Of a stretch of 47,707 nucleotides of DNA, positions 1 to 7,745 are shown piece by piece (the stretch's first letter is position 1; each line of letters starts with the position of its first letter). The position numbers and the translations under genes are program-made. The stretch is from contig LUOO01000010.1 of assembly GCA_001626765.1 (NCBI GenBank), forward strand, positions 23,668 through 71,374, written 5' to 3'. The notes beneath the pieces were generated by a model that was not told the DNA's origin, made no database searches, and saw only the letters and a list, made by a program, of their open reading frames with translations. Source of the DNA: Maritimibacter sp. REDSEA-S28_B5. GTDB taxonomy: Bacteria > Pseudomonadota > Alphaproteobacteria > Rhodobacterales > Rhodobacteraceae.

Positions 1-340
1 TCTCTGTGGTGGTAGGGGTGGTGGTGTTGGTGGTGTTGGGATTAACTGTGGTGGTAGGGGTGGTGGTGTTGGTGGTGTTGGGATTAACTGGACAAGCCAA
101 ATCGGCTTGAGGCTCAGCGCCCATATTTCCTTCGTCTTCGGCCCCCAAGTCGCGCGCCGTTGCTTCCGCAACTTTGCCGTCGTGGGGAACGGGATCTTCG
201 GTCAGGGACGGTTCTTCGTCGGGCGAATTGAAGACGCGATCGAACGTCTCGTCGATGAAGCGACGCAGTTCGCGTTCTTCAGCGCGATTTGCAGCGATGG
301 CTTTTAGAGCCTGCTGTCTAAGATCGAACACGGTGGGCAT
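1..340 (-). CDS. Partial hypothetical protein with 14-residue Asn/Thr/Pro repeats
   Basis: An open frame on the minus strand runs from an ATG at 340 through the left edge of the window, so the C-terminus is missing. The first 84 codons encode a charged region (MPTVFDLRQQALKAIAANRA at the start, then many Glu, Asp and Arg). They are followed by exact tandem copies of VNPNTTNTTTPTTT, 14 residues per 42-bp DNA unit, entering precisely in frame at codon 85. The Thr/Asn/Pro repeat looks like a flexible linker or stalk. No signal peptide and no strong Shine-Dalgarno are visible. It lies 95 bp downstream of the RHH-like gene and could be cotranscribed. Function is unknown. Open reading through 340 bases and the in-frame repeat support real coding. 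Confidence 0.55.
   Translation of the reverse strand, partial: MPTVFDLRQQALKAIAANRAEERELRRFIDETFDRVFNSPDEEPSLTEDPVPHDGKVAEATARDLGAEDEGNMGAEPQADLACPVNPNTTNTTTPTTTVNPNTTNTTTPTTTE
5..88. repeat. 42-bp tandem repeat, two identical copies
   Basis: Bases 5-46 and 47-88 are identical 42-mers of G/T-rich sequence on the plus strand, ending ATTAAC. The array probably continues beyond the left edge. The unit is a multiple of three and encodes a 14-residue Thr/Asn/Pro repeat on the minus strand, so copy-number change would keep the frame. Confidence 0.9.
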
Positions 341-435
341 ACTGGAATCGATGTAGGAAAGATAAGTCCTGACCCGGTGGGACAGGACAACGTGTTGAAT
401 GAAAAAGAGTGTGGAAAGCGCGCCTTCGGACGGAA

Positions 436-894
436 CTAGCCGGCTTGGTCCGCGATCGCCTTTTCGATCAGTCTCGCGAATTCGTTGCCAAGACTGCGGT
501 CAAGTGACTTCGGAGCTGATGCGGCCGGGATAGAAATCGAAAGGCCGTGCCCCGTTTTCTTGATCGCGAATTTCGGATTGGGTTCGATCTGGCTGTCGAT
601 CTCTTTGAGCGGTGCAGCTTCTTTCCCAACAGTGCGCCGGATTGAAGCTGCAAGATCGGCAGCTTCTTCAAATGAGAAGCCCTGCGTCGCGCCGTTCTCA
701 AACGCGATAGCGATGCCATCATGCAATGCGTTGATGCGAATTCCAGGGATCTCGTGCTCGATCAGTCCTTCGCTCATCGCAAGTTCGATGAGCTTTCCGA
801 GAGCTTCACTGATGTTTACGCCGCCGAGTGCTTCGGCGAGGCGCTTTAATTGAAGGTGACGTTCAGGAGCGAGCTGAACGGCGGGCTTAGACAT
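436..894 (-). CDS. Hypothetical protein with ribbon-helix-helix-like N-terminus
   Basis: A protein of 152 residues. I chose the ATG at 894 because GGAGAA lies just upstream; an in-frame ATG at 906 has no such site. The first 45 residues (PERHLQLKRLAEALGG, then NISEALGKLIELAM) look like a small basic strand followed by two helices, as in ribbon-helix-helix or plasmid/phage accessory regulators. The rest is acidic-basic mixed with no recognised domain. It is the first gene after the tape measure in the direction of transcription and has its own upstream region rich in palindromes. It could be an autoregulated DNA-binding protein of the element. This is inference from fold-like pattern only. Confidence 0.5.
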   Translation of the reverse strand: MSKPAVQLAPERHLQLKRLAEALGGVNISEALGKLIELAMSEGLIEHEIPGIRINALHDGIAIAFENGATQGFSFEEAADLAASIRRTVGKEAAPLKEIDSQIEPNPKFAIKKTGHGLSISIPAASAPKSLDRSLGNEFARLIEKAIADQAG

Positions 895-928
895 GTTCTT
901 CTCCATTGTGTCTGGTGATGGAGTTATA

Positions 929-940
929 ACACTTAAGTCT
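929..940. promoter_or_regulatory. ACTTAAGT palindrome upstream of the 894 gene
   Basis: The palindrome ACTTAAGT, within CACTTAAGTCT, lies about 35 bp upstream of the start at 894. The same CACTTAAG core occurs as a paired inverted repeat in front of the portal gene at 12732-12763, so it may be a shared operator or late-promoter element of the phage-like element. Confidence 0.4.
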
Positions 941-981
941 TCTTATGGCAAGAGTAGATTCTTAAAAACTTCAATACTAGC

Positions 982-1008
982 AACGCGTTACGAGTTACGC
1001 GTAACGTT
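982..1008. promoter_or_regulatory. Cluster of GTTACG half-sites with perfect palindrome
   Basis: GTTACG occurs at 987-992 and 994-999, with the inverse CGTAAC at 1000-1005; GTTACGCGTAAC (994-1005) is a perfect 12-bp palindrome. AACGCGTT at 982-989 is also self-complementary. The cluster sits between the tape-measure stop and the next gene. It could be an operator for the RHH-like protein or a recombination or processing site. No terminator is evident here. Confidence 0.4.
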
Positions 1009-1035
1009 CCGTCGCGGGCTTGCTGATCTACTCCT

Positions 1036-3519
1036 TTAACCTCGGGTATTGAGGATGTTGCCAGGGCGCATCTGGCGGCGCAGCTCATCCACGACCAAGC
1101 CGCGCATTGTGCCTTCGAGCTCGCGGGTCACTTGTCGCGCCAGATCACGGTTTTGCTCCGGCGTGCCTGACGAGCCGTTGACCGTGACGGGCGCGTTGAT
1201 GGTGATCGCCTGCGAGGCTTGAGCGTCCGACCGTGCGCCTGAAGCGGACTGTAGCCCCATAGTGCTCCCAACAAGGCCACCGTTCGCGTAGCCGCGTTGA
1301 GCTGTTTGATGGAGTGCGCTCAGGTTAGCTGCACCGATCCTGCTCGTAGCCTCCTTCGAGAAGACAAATTCACCCTTGTGGACGACCCCGGCGGGTTGGA
1401 ACTTGCCGCCGTCGCCAGTGTAGCCGCCCGATGAGAACAACCCGAGACCGCTCAGCACGGAGCCGATTAAATTGTCACCACCGACGCCACCCCAGAGGGC
1501 TTCAAACAACCGGCTGGCGGCGATCTCAGCGAGTTTGCTCAGGACGTTACCCAAAGCCTCCGTGAACGTCGTCGCGCCGGTGACCAGGCCGGTGAAGGCA
1601 TCTTTGAGCGAGCCATTGATATCGGATACCGCCTTCGCGAAGTCCTCGTGCCTCTGCTGAGCATCTTCTGCGCGCTGTGCCGCGTTCGCGTAGCTGTTGG
1701 CTAATTGTTCGATCTCCGCGGTGAGCGCCGGGGTGATGGTGCGACCGGACGCCTGCGCGCTCTGCAACAATTCGGCCTTCGTGCGCGCGATATCTTGCGC
1801 GATGCTGAGCTTCTCAAAGCCAAGCACGAGATTGTTAAGTTCATTGGCCTCGGCGATCAGAGCGGCGGTTTCTTCCTGAATTGCCGCTACATCGTCGCCG
1901 AAGTCGTCGCTTGAACCGCCGCCACCTCCACCACCACCGCGGGAAGAACCGGCCGAGCTACGTGCGGCGTCGGCGGCGATCTTCGCGGATGCCGCTGCTT
2001 CGGCCTGAGAGCGCGTCAAGAAGACACCATCGGCTGCGGCGCGCTTCTGCACTGATGCGATTTCGTTTTCGAGCGACAGGCGCTCGCGCGACATGGCGTT
2101 GCGCTCTCCCTCTACTGCGAGGAAGTCGCTCAGGTTCTGTTTCTCAATTTCCCAGTTCCGCATCGACTCGGCGTCAGCTTCGCGGAATGTCTGGATTTCT
2201 GATTTCCCTAATTCCACGCCGGCGGTGTTCGCCAAAGCCGAGTTGAGCGCGGAGGTCAGCCCGAGCACGGTTTGAATGACCGCTCCAAGTTGCGACACCT
2301 GAGAGATCACATTCGAGAACTCCACCTTGTCGCTTTCTTCCATCGTGTTGAAAGCGGCGGCGGCACGTCCTTGTATCTCGCTCAGCTGCTCCGCGAATTC
2401 TTCGCCGGTGAGCGTGCCGTTCGTGAATTCATCGGTGAGCGCGCGCATCTGCTCCGTCGCCTCTGACATGGTGGCAGATTGCTCTACATAGCCCCATGCG
2501 CGCGCTTGATTAGACGACTGCACAAGCTGGCCCGTTGTCATTCGGACCGTGTCGCTGAGCTCTTCGTAACTTTTGCGGAGAAGACCAAGGTCCACAACCT
2601 GGGCATCTACCACGTCCCGGTTCTTTTCGAGCGCATCATACAGCTCGTTGCCAAGGATAGCGCGGCCCTGCGTCTCATCCGCAAAAATGCCATCCAGTTT
2701 TGCGCGCAGATCGGCGATCTCGGCGACACCATCTGCGACAGCCACGGCGGCGCGCTTACCGAAGGAGGCGAGGCGCTGTGTGAGTTCATCGAACTTGCGG
2801 GACACATCGTCGGCTTGGGCAATAACTTCGTCACTAAGCACGAGGCCCAGCTCATGTGCCCGATCTACGGTGCGGCGTAGGCCGTCTTCACCCTGGTCGA
2901 TCAGTTCAACGAAACGTTCGCCTGCGGTGCCCCCGAATAGCTCATCCGCGACGCGGATGCGTGCTGCGGTGTTCAGGCTCTTCATGCGTCCGATGATGTC
3001 TAGCATTAGCTCGGAGGGGTCTTGCAGCTTCTCATTGAGTTCTTCGGCACTATAGCCCAGACGGGCAAATGCTTCAGCCGCGGAGCCCTTGCCTGTTACG
3101 ACAAACTCGTCAGCACGCAGGTTCAGCTCTTTGAGACCGTCGATCAGCGAGTCGACGGCGATGCGGTTTTGATCGGCAACGAACTTCCATTCTTGAAAGG
3201 CCTTCGTCGAGACGCCCGCCCGTTTTGCTTCATCGCCGATCTGTGCGACCCCTCGCGCCGCATCGAGAGAAGCTTTGGCGATTCCAGCGAGACCGGCAGC
3301 GCCCATGACAGGCAGAGCGAGACGCTTGAAAGCGGCGGCGACCACATCGCCCGCCTTAGCATACGTGTTACCGATGCGGTCTGCGGATTGCTTTGCGCGG
3401 TTCTCCATGTCGAGGGCGGTCTTACGCTGAGCCCGGCTCGCTCGTTCGAGCCCCTTCTCGAGTTTGTCGATCCGCGCTTCAATCGGGACGATCAGGCCCG
3501 GCAGGTTTACGTCAGTCAT
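1036..3519 (-). CDS. Phage tail tape measure protein
   Basis: This protein of about 827 residues would scaffold and set the length of a phage tail. I place the start at the ATG at 3519 (MTDVNLPGLIVPIEARIDKL), 11 bp after the terminase stop. An upstream ATG at 3633 would overlap the terminase heavily. Residues 15-60 are charged helix. The middle holds long Ala/Glu/Arg/Gln-rich coiled-coil stretches, and a Gly-rich linker (SSRGGGGGGGGSSDD) lies near residue 535. The last 200 residues match the lambda/TP901-type tape-measure tail, with a hydrophobic LFEALWGGVGG segment and FSSGGYTGDGGKFQPAGVVH. No tail-tube gene is seen beside it, which is unusual. Confidence 0.85.
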   Translation of the reverse strand: MTDVNLPGLIVPIEARIDKLEKGLERASRAQRKTALDMENRAKQSADRIGNTYAKAGDVVAAAFKRLALPVMGAAGLAGIAKASLDAARGVAQIGDEAKRAGVSTKAFQEWKFVADQNRIAVDSLIDGLKELNLRADEFVVTGKGSAAEAFARLGYSAEELNEKLQDPSELMLDIIGRMKSLNTAARIRVADELFGGTAGERFVELIDQGEDGLRRTVDRAHELGLVLSDEVIAQADDVSRKFDELTQRLASFGKRAAVAVADGVAEIADLRAKLDGIFADETQGRAILGNELYDALEKNRDVVDAQVVDLGLLRKSYEELSDTVRMTTGQLVQSSNQARAWGYVEQSATMSEATEQMRALTDEFTNGTLTGEEFAEQLSEIQGRAAAAFNTMEESDKVEFSNVISQVSQLGAVIQTVLGLTSALNSALANTAGVELGKSEIQTFREADAESMRNWEIEKQNLSDFLAVEGERNAMSRERLSLENEIASVQKRAAADGVFLTRSQAEAAASAKIAADAARSSAGSSRGGGGGGGGSSDDFGDDVAAIQEETAALIAEANELNNLVLGFEKLSIAQDIARTKAELLQSAQASGRTITPALTAEIEQLANSYANAAQRAEDAQQRHEDFAKAVSDINGSLKDAFTGLVTGATTFTEALGNVLSKLAEIAASRLFEALWGGVGGDNLIGSVLSGLGLFSSGGYTGDGGKFQPAGVVHKGEFVFSKEATSRIGAANLSALHQTAQRGYANGGLVGSTMGLQSASGARSDAQASQAITINAPVTVNGSSGTPEQNRDLARQVTRELEGTMRGLVVDELRRQMRPGNILNTRG

Positions 3520-3529
3520 TGCTCTTACC

Positions 3530-5179
3530 TCAGAAGGTGAAAATCTCGGCGTCATCGCCGGTGTAGGTGGACTTGTTACTTTCACCGGCGACGGCGCGGT
3601 GCACAGCCATGGCGGCGGCAACGGCTCCATCAATCCGGTCCGTCTTCTTGCCCTTGTGCATCCTGATCAGGCCGGTGCTTTCATTCCGGCTCGCGACGAC
3701 GCTATCGAAGTGGTGCCTTAGCACGGGGTGTCCTTCGTGGCGGATCATGTGACCGTTGACGGTGCGTTCTAGATCACCAATGGCGACGCCCATGCTCAGG
3801 GGGGCTTGCCTCAACTCGATCACGGGAAGTCCGTCGTCATAGAGCCGCTGCATGATCTGCCGGGCAAGGTGCGGATCGAAGGCAATCTCGCGCACGTCAT
3901 GGCGCGCCGCCAGCTCGCGAAGGTGATCTTCAACCGCCTCAGCGTCGATGATCGGGCCGGGCGTGGCGGTGATCAGCCCTTCATCGCGCCAGCGCTCGTA
4001 GGGCACGCCGTCGCGCTCGCCTCTCCCTTTCAGGTCGTCACCAGGAATGAAGAACCATGGCCTAATACTGATCTGCCCGTCATCGTGCCGCCATGCGGCC
4101 ACCACCGCCGCCGTGTCACCGGAGAGCGCCATATCGACGCCCACCCAGCACGGCAACGCTTCTAGGTCTGTCTCATCTTCCTCGAACCGCCGGGCATCGT
4201 AGGTCGCCATGCTGAATAAGGGGTCACGACTGTTCCCGTGCCAGATGTTGAGGTTGTATTGCTGGAAGCTGTAACGCTCGGCCGGGTGATCCTTCGCTTC
4301 CTTCGCCAAACTGCGCAGACCGGATAGGCTCGGGAAGCCATGCTTCAGGCCGGGATTGACGCGATGCCAAGTGCCTTCGTCGAGCCAGTTCTCATCTGGC
4401 TCGGCGGCAAAGATGATCGGTAGGAATTCCGGGTTGTCGATCTCGCCCAGGGCAACACGCCGGGCGTAGTCATACTGCTCGGCCGCCAGCGTTTCATGAC
4501 CCCGGCCCGCTGTTGTGGCGATCACCATCAAGCTGTTGTCCGTCTTCGCGAGGCCGGACTTCAGCGCTTCCCATAGATCGCGGCCCTTCCAGGCGTGAAT
4601 CTCATCAGCCAACACGAAGGCCGGAGTCGTGCCGTGCTGTGCGCGCCCGTCACTGGACACAGCGCGCAGTCGCGCGCCGCTGTCGATGTGCGTGATCTGC
4701 TTGAGAGAGTTGTGCGCGTCGTGAATGCGCGTTGCAGCAACGAGGCGATGATCCTGCCGGATGATCTCAGCGGCCTCACGAAATCCGATACCAGCCTGTT
4801 CCCGGTCCGACGCAGCGAAGATTACTTGCCCGGCGAGCGCCTTTTCTGGACCGATCACATGCAAGAGGGACAGGGCGGCGGCTAAGCTCGTCTTGCGGTT
4901 CCCGCGCGGCAGCATCAGAAACACCGTCTTGACGATCCGGCGCCCGTCTTCGTGACGCGGCCCATAGATGCGCTGGACAATCCGCTCTTGAAATGGCGCT
5001 AGCTGAAATGCTCTGGGGTGTTTGTTTTCGATCTCGGCGTTCTGTGCGCGGTTGTCGTTCACGGCTGCCGGGTGGCGCAGCCGATGCAAGAAATTGACGG
5101 CGCGCTTTCCGTGACCAAGAGGGTCCGAGATGGCGCTGTTGTCATCGATCCACGCCGGGTAGGTGCTACTAACGAGCAT
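3530..5179 (-). CDS. terL: Phage terminase large subunit (HK97/Terminase_1 type)
   Basis: The ATPase-nuclease that packages DNA into capsids, 549 residues. Walker A is seen as LMLPRGNRKT near residue 90 (the family usually has PRGNGKS). Walker B is AFVLADEIHAW near residue 190. The C-terminal nuclease half contains WVGVDMALSGDTAA with the first metal-binding Asp, and KKTDRIDGAVAAAMA with the last Asp. It lies between the small terminase and the tape measure. It is separated from the small terminase by a plus-strand gene, so it needs its own promoter or readthrough around 5180-5250. The length is normal for the family. Confidence 0.92.
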   Translation of the reverse strand: MLVSSTYPAWIDDNSAISDPLGHGKRAVNFLHRLRHPAAVNDNRAQNAEIENKHPRAFQLAPFQERIVQRIYGPRHEDGRRIVKTVFLMLPRGNRKTSLAAALSLLHVIGPEKALAGQVIFAASDREQAGIGFREAAEIIRQDHRLVAATRIHDAHNSLKQITHIDSGARLRAVSSDGRAQHGTTPAFVLADEIHAWKGRDLWEALKSGLAKTDNSLMVIATTAGRGHETLAAEQYDYARRVALGEIDNPEFLPIIFAAEPDENWLDEGTWHRVNPGLKHGFPSLSGLRSLAKEAKDHPAERYSFQQYNLNIWHGNSRDPLFSMATYDARRFEEDETDLEALPCWVGVDMALSGDTAAVVAAWRHDDGQISIRPWFFIPGDDLKGRGERDGVPYERWRDEGLITATPGPIIDAEAVEDHLRELAARHDVREIAFDPHLARQIMQRLYDDGLPVIELRQAPLSMGVAIGDLERTVNGHMIRHEGHPVLRHHFDSVVASRNESTGLIRMHKGKKTDRIDGAVAAAMAVHRAVAGESNKSTYTGDDAEIFTF

Positions 5180-5252
5180 GTCTATTGCCTATCTCAGAAT
5201 TCACTGGCTAGGTGTCCGCGAAGGCAATATTGCCGCCTAGAGGTTTGTTTTC

Positions 5253-5624
5253 TTGAAGAACTTTGTTTTCGTTCTTGCTGCTGGAATTTTCTCTTCCACT
5301 ATCAGTGTCTCGTTTGGGCAGACCTTCGACGAAGGCATGCAACAGGTGCGTCAGAAGAAGGTGGAAATCTGCACCAAAGTCGCCAAGTTGGGTGTTGAAT
5401 TTGTTCACGAACGACAAACCGAGCCAAATTTTCAGCTCATGTTTGACGAGCTCCATGCGAGCTTCTCTGACGGCGTAGGGGGCGCATCGACGGAAACACT
5501 TCTTTTCTTGCTTGAACTTGTAAGACGGCATCCCATGCTCACCGATCAGAAGAGCGTCGAAAGGTGGCAGAGCGAGGTTTACCTTCGCGGCTTCGACTTC
5601 TGCGTTGACGCTTTTGGGCTCTAA
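5253..5624 (+). CDS. Small secreted hypothetical protein (cargo gene)
   Basis: A 123-residue protein whose probable start is TTG at 5253, with AGAGG about 10 bp upstream. Residues 1-22 (MKNFVFVLAAGIFSSTISVS) form a clear signal peptide ending near FGQ. The mature part is helical with two cysteines (EICTKVAKLG and FDFCVDAFGL) that might pair. It is transcribed against the surrounding packaging genes, lies exactly between the two terminase subunits, and is less GC-rich than its neighbours. That pattern suggests an inserted cargo ('moron') gene. No family is recognised. It could act in the periplasm, for example as a phage-exclusion or toxin-like protein, but nothing in the sequence shows this. 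Confidence 0.6.
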   Translation: MKNFVFVLAAGIFSSTISVSFGQTFDEGMQQVRQKKVEICTKVAKLGVEFVHERQTEPNFQLMFDELHASFSDGVGGASTETLLFLLELVRRHPMLTDQKSVERWQSEVYLRGFDFCVDAFGL

Positions 5625-5647
5625 ATGTGCAAAAAGAAACGCCATGA

Positions 5648-6037
5648 TCAAACGACCAGCGGATTGTCGGCGTCGTCGTCATCCAGAACAGCCGCCCCGA
5701 TCCGGGTGCGGCTTGTCGGAGAAAGCCCGTATTCGGCAGCGAGCTGGCGCGCGGTCTGCATGTATCGAATGTGGAGGCCGGCAAGCCTGAGGTCGGGCAG
5801 CCCGCCAGTGGTCATGGTGTCGGCTATCGTGCGCGCCGCGCCCACCGCAGCACAGTAATGTTCAACTCCTGCAAGGTCGCTCTTGGTGATGATACGGCGA
5901 GCGATCAGCAATGGCATGATCCTTTTCCACTCTTCCTTGGCGTGGGGCGACAGGTGCTTGGGCGCCAGCGGCGCTCTTGTAAGTGCGTCTGTGTCGCGCA
6001 TCAGGGGCGGCTTCACGCCCCTTGAGTGAACACTCAT
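5648..6037 (-). CDS. terS: Phage terminase small subunit, P27 family
   Basis: The DNA-recognition subunit of the packaging terminase, 129 residues from the ATG at 6037, which overlaps the previous stop as ATGA. The core matches the P27 family: LAPKHLSPHAKEEWKRIMP, then LAGVEHYCAAVGAARTIADT, and a C-terminal RLAAEYGLSPTSRTRIG-like segment (here QLAAEYGLSPTSRTRIG). The acidic tail DDDDADN is typical. It closes the five-gene head-tail run that starts at the connector. The large subunit lies beyond a 372-bp gene on the opposite strand, an unusual separation. Confidence 0.88.
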   Translation of the reverse strand: MSVHSRGVKPPLMRDTDALTRAPLAPKHLSPHAKEEWKRIMPLLIARRIITKSDLAGVEHYCAAVGAARTIADTMTTGGLPDLRLAGLHIRYMQTARQLAAEYGLSPTSRTRIGAAVLDDDDADNPLVV

Positions 6038-6360
6038 GACGCGGCCTTCGAACAACGGAGCTCAAGGCTGCGTTTGCGTCCAAGCACTATGATCTCGTCA
6101 AGGTCGTAGGTGTCGCCGTCGCAGATCACGCGGTCGGTGGTGGCGACCCCGGCCATATACCGGATGCGGAATACTGCGCCGCCGGCGTTGGCCTCTCCGA
6201 AACCGATCAAAAATTCTTCGGTGCTACGCTGCATCGGTTCGGCTCGGACGGTCGCAATAGTCACCCATGACTTCGACACGGCACCCGAGGCCGCCACCTC
6301 TTCGATCTCGCGCGTGAACGTGATCAGCCGATCAAGTTTGCCTGCTCGGATCATCCTCAT
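6034..6360 (-). CDS. Phage head closure / head-tail adaptor protein
   Basis: A small structural protein of about 108 residues that would plug the portal-connector and join the tail. The start at 6360 (MRMIRAGKLDRLITFTRE) overlaps the DUF3168 stop as ATGA. The family signature is the opening 'AGKLDRLITFTRE', followed by WVTIATVRAEPMQRSTEE, FRIRYMAGV and the ending DGDTYDLDEIIVLGRKRSLEL. This is the SPP1 gp16 / head-tail adaptor fold seen in HK97-like phages. Its placement after DUF3168 rather than directly after the connector differs from the usual order. Confidence 0.85.
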   Translation of the reverse strand: MRMIRAGKLDRLITFTREIEEVAASGAVSKSWVTIATVRAEPMQRSTEEFLIGFGEANAGGAVFRIRYMAGVATTDRVICDGDTYDLDEIIVLGRKRSLELRCSKAAS

Positions 6361-6776
6361 ACCATCCACCTGATTGCACCTTCGACGGTGCCGACCCCGT
6401 GGCAGAAGGCGCGTTCGGGGTCGGGGTCGCGCAAGTAGGTGAAGCTCGGGCGTTCGTAGGCGTCGATTCCCACGGTCGCGCTCGCTGGCGCGTCCCATAG
6501 CGCGAGCGACACCGCAGCACCGATCTGACGTGCGACATTCGCGCCGTCTTCCAGCGCCCAGATATGGAGGTCGAAATAGACGCGAGTCAGGTAGAAACCA
6601 CCACTAGTCCGGCCAAGATTGATTGTTTGCGGACCCGCCATGATGATCGTCGGCAGCTTTTCCGGACGCGTCGAACCGGCGCGGATATGATCGGCGGGCA
6701 AGAGGGCGCTTACCTCGGGGTGCTCGACGAGGGCGGCACGGATAGCGGTCTGAAATTCAAGGCTCGGGTCGATCAT
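6357..6776 (-). CDS. DUF3168 tail completion protein
   Basis: A 139-residue protein of the DUF3168 family (gpU/tail-terminator-like), expected to sit at the head-proximal end of a siphophage tail. It opens with MIDPSLEFQTAIRAALVEHP, includes the loop LLPADHIRAG, and has the central strand pair IIMAGPQTINLGR. The C-terminal GVGTVEGAIRWMV is typical. ATGA overlaps on both sides tie it into the connector-to-terminase run. It implies interaction with a tail tube, for which no gene is visible in the window. Confidence 0.82.
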   Translation of the reverse strand: MIDPSLEFQTAIRAALVEHPEVSALLPADHIRAGSTRPEKLPTIIMAGPQTINLGRTSGGFYLTRVYFDLHIWALEDGANVARQIGAAVSLALWDAPASATVGIDAYERPSFTYLRDPDPERAFCHGVGTVEGAIRWMV

Positions 6777-7207
6777 GAGCTTCCTTGCGCTGCCTTGCGC
6801 ACAGCTATTCCGACGGCACGCTGAATGCGGCGCAGCGCCTTCGGCTTCGCCAGTCGGAAACCAGGGCGAAGGAACGGTTGCGCTTCCTGTTTGACGGTGC
6901 CGAACTCCTGTAAATGGCCGTGGCGCACCCTTTCGTTGCCTACCGTCACGAGCGCCTGATTAGTGCCGGCCGTGCGTTTCCCGCCCCCTTCGGCGTATGC
7001 AGGCGTGGTCTGGCCGGGTGCGGTCACAGTAACGGAGGCTTTCAGGTCGCCCTCATCCACCGGCACAAGCGCGCGGATGGTCGCGGCCACTTCCTCGGCA
7101 CCCTTTATCAGCGCAGGTTGCACATCGCGCACCACGGCTTCGGGAATCCCTTTCAGGCGCTCGCTCAAGATGCGCGACTGTTCGGACAAGCTATTAGACT
7201 GCGACAT
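6773..7207 (-). CDS. HK97 gp10-like head-tail joining protein
   Basis: A protein of 144 residues starting at ATG 7207 (MSQSNSLSEQSRILSERL), overlapping the end of the connector gene. The HK97 gp10 pattern is seen: an N-terminal helix, ALIKGAEEVAATIRALVPVD, the loop EGDLKASVTV, then HGHLQEFGTVKQEAQPFLRP, where 'EFGT...PFLRP' is the hallmark of the family. A longer frame reaches upstream to 7336 but overlaps the connector almost entirely and reads like a shadow. It would act between the head connector and the tail. Confidence 0.87.
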   Translation of the reverse strand: MSQSNSLSEQSRILSERLKGIPEAVVRDVQPALIKGAEEVAATIRALVPVDEGDLKASVTVTAPGQTTPAYAEGGGKRTAGTNQALVTVGNERVRHGHLQEFGTVKQEAQPFLRPGFRLAKPKALRRIQRAVGIAVRKAAQGSS

Positions 7208-7490
7208 TACCGGTGACCGCCTCCCGGTAGGGCGCGAGTAGATCGTAGACACCGAAGGGCACCAGGCGCAGCGCAACTTCGCTCGCGCCCTCGCGCTGCT
7301 CATACCAGTATGCGGCGAGCTGCAAAGCGGCCTCACTAAGCACGGCGTCGCCGGCTACGAAATCCGTGCCGATATGTCGACCGATCCACCTTTCGGCCGC
7401 GTCCAGCTTATGAGCAAGCAGCACGTCATCAAGATCGTGCTCGAGGTTGAGCTGTGACTTCAGTAAGGTGAGGGGGGTAGTGGCAGGCAT
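7194..7490 (-). CDS. Phage head-tail connector (gp6-like)
   Basis: A 98-residue protein of the HK97 gp6 / Phage_connect family that would bind beneath the portal. It begins MPATTPLTLLKSQLNLEHDL and then shows the alternating helices typical of the family (DDVLLAHKLDAAERWIGRHI, then ALQLAAYWYEQREGAS) and the C-terminal VPFGVYDLLAPYRE. It is the first gene of the five-gene overlapping run down to the small terminase. The 255 bp upstream (7491-7745) are shared with a divergent plus-strand gene and must hold promoters for both directions. I saw no convincing boxes there. Confidence 0.87.
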   Translation of the reverse strand: MPATTPLTLLKSQLNLEHDLDDVLLAHKLDAAERWIGRHIGTDFVAGDAVLSEAALQLAAYWYEQREGASEVALRLVPFGVYDLLAPYREAVTGNVAV

Positions 7491-7745
7491 CTGGACTCCA
7501 TCGAACGATGTGTTGCATTATAGCAACAGTTTGCCGTTCGGAAAAGAGCTGAAAAGTTATTTTCGGCCTGTCTTGTGCGGACCTCCCCCCGCCGGTCTCA
7601 CGTAATTTGTGAATAACAGCGCCCACCCCGTCCTTCATAGAACTACCAGAAACGTCCGTCGTGAGTCCGTGCAGCTGTGGGCGTTGACAATTGGTCGCAA
7701 TGGGCAAAGGCTGCCGAAGCGCGAATATTTCAGAGAAGTGTAGTA

